Source: Planctomycetaceae bacterium (lineage in GTDB: Bacteria; Planctomycetota; Planctomycetia; Pirellulales; Thermoguttaceae). From it: a stretch of 7,182 bases of DNA. The stretch's first letter is position 1; each line of letters opens with the position of its first letter. Below, piece by piece: positions 6,512 through 7,182 of the stretch. Made by a program: the position numbers and the translations under genes. The notes under the pieces were generated by a model. That model was not told where the DNA came from. It worked only from the letters and a program-made list of their open reading frames with translations, and searched no databases. The stretch is from assembly GCA_031283515.1 (NCBI GenBank), contig JAITBS010000311.1, forward strand, positions 1 through 7,182, written 5' to 3'.

Positions 6512-6556
6512 CAGTCCGCAAATTTTCAGTCCGCAGATTTTTAGTCCGCAGATTTT
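6512..6556. repeat. 15-nt tandem repeat (CAGTCCGCAGATTTT) x3
   Basis: Three consecutive 15-nt units: CAGTCCGCAAATTTT, CAGTCCGCAGATTTT and TAGTCCGCAGATTTT. A decayed fourth (CACTGAGATTTA) follows. Units differ from each other by one or two bases. Positions 6538-6554 are an exact inverted match to 2243-2259. There are no unique spacers, so this is not a CRISPR array. Confidence 0.85.
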
Positions 6557-6640
6557 CACTGAGATTTAGAGAGATTATTTTTTTGAAAATTATGAAACAG
6601 ACAGAATAACAAAACATAACGAAAATTTTGTTTTAAACTC

Positions 6641-6665
6641 TTTGTAATATATCAGTGGAATTTTT
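6641..6665 (+). repeat. 25-nt dispersed repeat, copy 3
   Basis: TTTGTAATAT then ATCAGTGGAATTTTT. It differs from copies 1 and 2 (minus strand, 111-183) by one base at position 11. It lies 38 nt before the 147-bp inverted-repeat element. Confidence 0.85.
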
Positions 6666-6702
6666 TTTGAATTTGTTTACAGTTGGAAATTACAAGGTAG
6701 GC

Positions 6703-6849
6703 AACTAACAGGTAGGCGACCTTTCGCCGAAGGGTTGCGAACCCACGGTCGCAACGGTTGGTTTTTCATTTCCGTCCCTCAACAGGGGCAAGTCGGCTAG
6801 TGCCGTATTGTTTAAAACCTTTCGGCGAAAGGTCGCCTACCTGTTAGTT
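6703..6849. repeat. 147-bp inverted-repeat element with 34-bp arms and internal hairpins
   Basis: The left arm (6703-6736) begins AACTAACAGGTAGGCGACC and is the reverse complement of the right arm (6816-6849) at 33 of 34 positions. The one exception (6732/6820) is a G/T pair, so the RNA form could pair fully. Each arm can also fold alone (GGCGA-CCTT-TCGCC at 6715-6728). The interior carries hairpins GTTGCGA/TCGCAAC (6734-6740 with 6749-6755), CCCT/AGGG (6776-6787) and CGGC/GCCG (6794-6805). AGGTAGGC also occurs as a direct repeat at 6695. There is no open frame for a transposase. It could be a non-autonomous mobile element or a structured RNA or cruciform site. No clear target-site duplication was found at its edges. 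Confidence 0.75.
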
Positions 6850-6877
6850 AATAGTTATGAGTGGATAGTGAATAGTG
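6844..6877. repeat. 34-nt TAGTTAATAG element, copy 2
   Basis: Matches the efpL-leader copy (5539-5572) at 30 of 34 positions. It overlaps the last bases of the 147-bp inverted-repeat element and forms most of the left arm of the 89-nt palindrome that follows. Confidence 0.75.
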
Positions 6878-6939
6878 TCGCAAGCGGATTACCACCAAAA
6901 CGGTATTATTCCGCCTGCGAACTATCCACTATCAACTAT
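6851..6939. repeat. 89-nt imperfect palindrome
   Basis: The outer arms (6851-6869 and 6921-6939) pair at 16 of 19 positions. The inner arms TCGCAAGCGGA (6878-6888) and TCCGCCTGCGA (6910-6920) pair at 10 of 11. An 8-nt bulge (6870-6877) lies only on the left, and the loop can close further with TACC/GGTA (6890-6893 with 6902-6905). The outer arms are made of TAGT/ACTA heptads of the TAGTTAATAG family. This is a foldback or cruciform-type element with no coding content. Confidence 0.7.
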
Positions 6940-6942
6940 ATT

Positions 6943-6955
6943 GTCCTTTCAGGAC
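6943..6955. repeat. short hairpin GTCCT-TTC-AGGAC
   Basis: A perfect 5-bp stem with a TTC loop, the same loop as the hairpin at 13-27. It lies 6 nt before copy 4 of the 25-nt repeat. Confidence 0.5.
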
Positions 6956-6961
6956 GGAAAA

Positions 6962-6986
6962 AATGTAATATATCAGAGGAATTTTT
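6962..6986 (+). repeat. 25-nt dispersed repeat, copy 4 (diverged)
   Basis: AATGTAATAT then ATCAGAGGAATTTTT, three bases different from copy 3. It ends 32 nt before the -35 box of the promoter at 7019. Confidence 0.75.
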
Positions 6987-7018
6987 TTTCTGAAAAGCGA
7001 AAGGAAGCAAATCCCCTG

Positions 7019-7047
7019 TTGACATCTAAGGTTGATTTGTGTATAAA
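7019..7047 (+). promoter_or_regulatory. near-consensus sigma-70 promoter
   Basis: TTGACA (7019-7024), a 17-nt spacer, then TATAAA (7042-7047). The -35 is perfect, the spacing ideal and the -10 one base from consensus. Transcription should start near 7054, leaving a leader of roughly 95 nt before the gene at 7149. This is the clearest promoter in the window. Confidence 0.75.
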
Positions 7048-7058
7048 TTTGACTTGTT

Positions 7059-7114
7059 GTAAACCGTATTACGTTTTATTTACCCTGTTGTCATGGTAAA
7101 CGAATAGCGGTTAC
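7059..7114 (+). promoter_or_regulatory. structured 5' leader of the gene at 7149
   Basis: TTTACC (7079-7084) pairs with GGTAAA (7095-7100) around a 10-nt loop. Flanking it, TAAACCG.TATTACG (7060-7073) can pair with CGAATAGCGGTTA (7101-7113) if one-base bulges are allowed. The fold sits between the predicted transcript start and the Shine-Dalgarno site and leaves that site free. It may stabilise the mRNA or bind a regulator; I recognise no known motif. Confidence 0.35.
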
Positions 7115-7135
7115 TTCAAAGAAACCTTATAAAAT

Positions 7136-7141
7136 AAGGAG
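7136..7141 (+). promoter_or_regulatory. Shine-Dalgarno AAGGAG before the gene at 7149
   Basis: AAGGAG with a 7-nt spacer to the ATG at 7149, which with the strong promoter supports a genuine start at that codon. Confidence 0.8.
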
Positions 7142-7148
7142 TCTTACG

Positions 7149-7182
7149 ATGGAAAATGTATTGAGATGTTTCGGTGTGTTTT
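7149..7182 (+). CDS. 5' end of a protein-coding gene cut by the window edge
   Basis: Eleven codons are visible (MENVLRCFGVF) before the sequence ends. The frame is open, and the start is backed by a 7-nt-spaced AAGGAG and the promoter at 7019-7047. It is transcribed away from the other five genes. Eleven residues are too few to name a family or to tell a signal peptide from a cytoplasmic start. The promoter strength suggests high expression, which is inference. Confidence 0.6.
   Translation, partial: MENVLRCFGVF

Larger units (their letters stand above)
6414..7148. other. 735-bp divergent intergenic region packed with repeats
   Basis: This gap separates the minus-strand gene block from the plus-strand gene at 7149. 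It should hold promoters in both directions; only the plus-strand one (7019-7047) is clear. From left to right it holds a 15-nt tandem array, a 25-nt repeat copy, a 147-bp inverted-repeat element, an 89-nt palindrome, a TTC-loop hairpin, a second 25-nt repeat copy, the promoter and a structured leader. The small open frames across it follow the repeats and I do not accept them as genes. Nothing distinctive was seen in 6414-6511. Confidence 0.7.

Noticed and set aside
6512..6556. 15-nt direct repeats as a CRISPR or iteron array
   Set aside because: Units are contiguous without spacers, and no replication initiator gene or other origin feature is nearby.
6388..6609. 73-aa plus-strand open frame with repeated VRRF peptides
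   Set aside because: The peptide repeat is a by-product of the 15-nt DNA repeat; the frame starts inside the antisense of a better gene and has no ribosome binding site.
111..6986. Whole gene block as a composite transposon bounded by the inverted 25-nt repeats
   Set aside because: The genes are ordinary chromosomal ones, no transposase is present, and the repeat is doubled at each end as expected of a dispersed family.
6808..7099. Two overlapping plus-strand open frames (61 and 74 aa)
   Set aside because: They run through the inverted repeats, the 25-nt repeat and the promoter, with no protein-like pattern or Shine-Dalgarno site.

Overview
The window comes from an AT-rich bacterial chromosome, most likely a member of the Planctomycetota. 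The main evidence is the Tat-exported Gfo/Idh/MocA oxidoreductase. Its 'VDAPGVRR', 'HNLDVCCWAKG' and 'GQGGRQ' blocks are the form I associate with planctomycete paralogues. An uncharacterised protein at 5679-6413 also resembles planctomycete proteins I remember. This placement is inference; there is no rRNA or other phylogenetic marker to fix it.

Five complete genes lie on the minus strand. In transcription order (right to left) they are: an uncharacterised 244-aa protein (5679-6413); an elongation factor P-like protein of the YeiP/EfpL type (4974-5537); a secreted NAD(P)-dependent Gfo/Idh/MocA oxidoreductase (3372-4721); pantothenate synthetase panC (2317-3168); and a large MscS-family mechanosensitive channel with its own signal peptide (259-2058). 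Gaps of 140-260 bp separate them. One gap holds a clear bidirectional terminator and another a long candidate leader, so they look like separately transcribed housekeeping genes, not one operon. At the right edge a sixth gene starts on the plus strand (7149 onward) behind a near-consensus sigma-70 promoter and a strong Shine-Dalgarno site. Only its first 11 codons are visible.

The unusual content is between the genes. Several short repeat families recur there: a 25-nt element present four times, inverted between the two ends of the window; 'AGTCCGCAGATT' repeats (a 34-nt tandem array at 2211-2288 and a 15-nt array at 6512-6556); a 34-nt 'TAGTTAATAG' element, one copy ending 1 nt before the efpL start codon; GC-rich hairpins with TTC or TTTC loops; and, in the 735-bp gap 6414-7148, a 34-bp inverted-repeat element of 147 bp followed at once by an 89-nt imperfect palindrome. 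The oxidoreductase leader has a 12-bp perfect inverted repeat whose 3' arm overlaps the Shine-Dalgarno sequence, a plausible RNA switch.

I see no tRNA, rRNA, transposase, CRISPR array or defence gene. No undescribed multi-gene system is evident; the best leads are the repeats and two leader RNAs.
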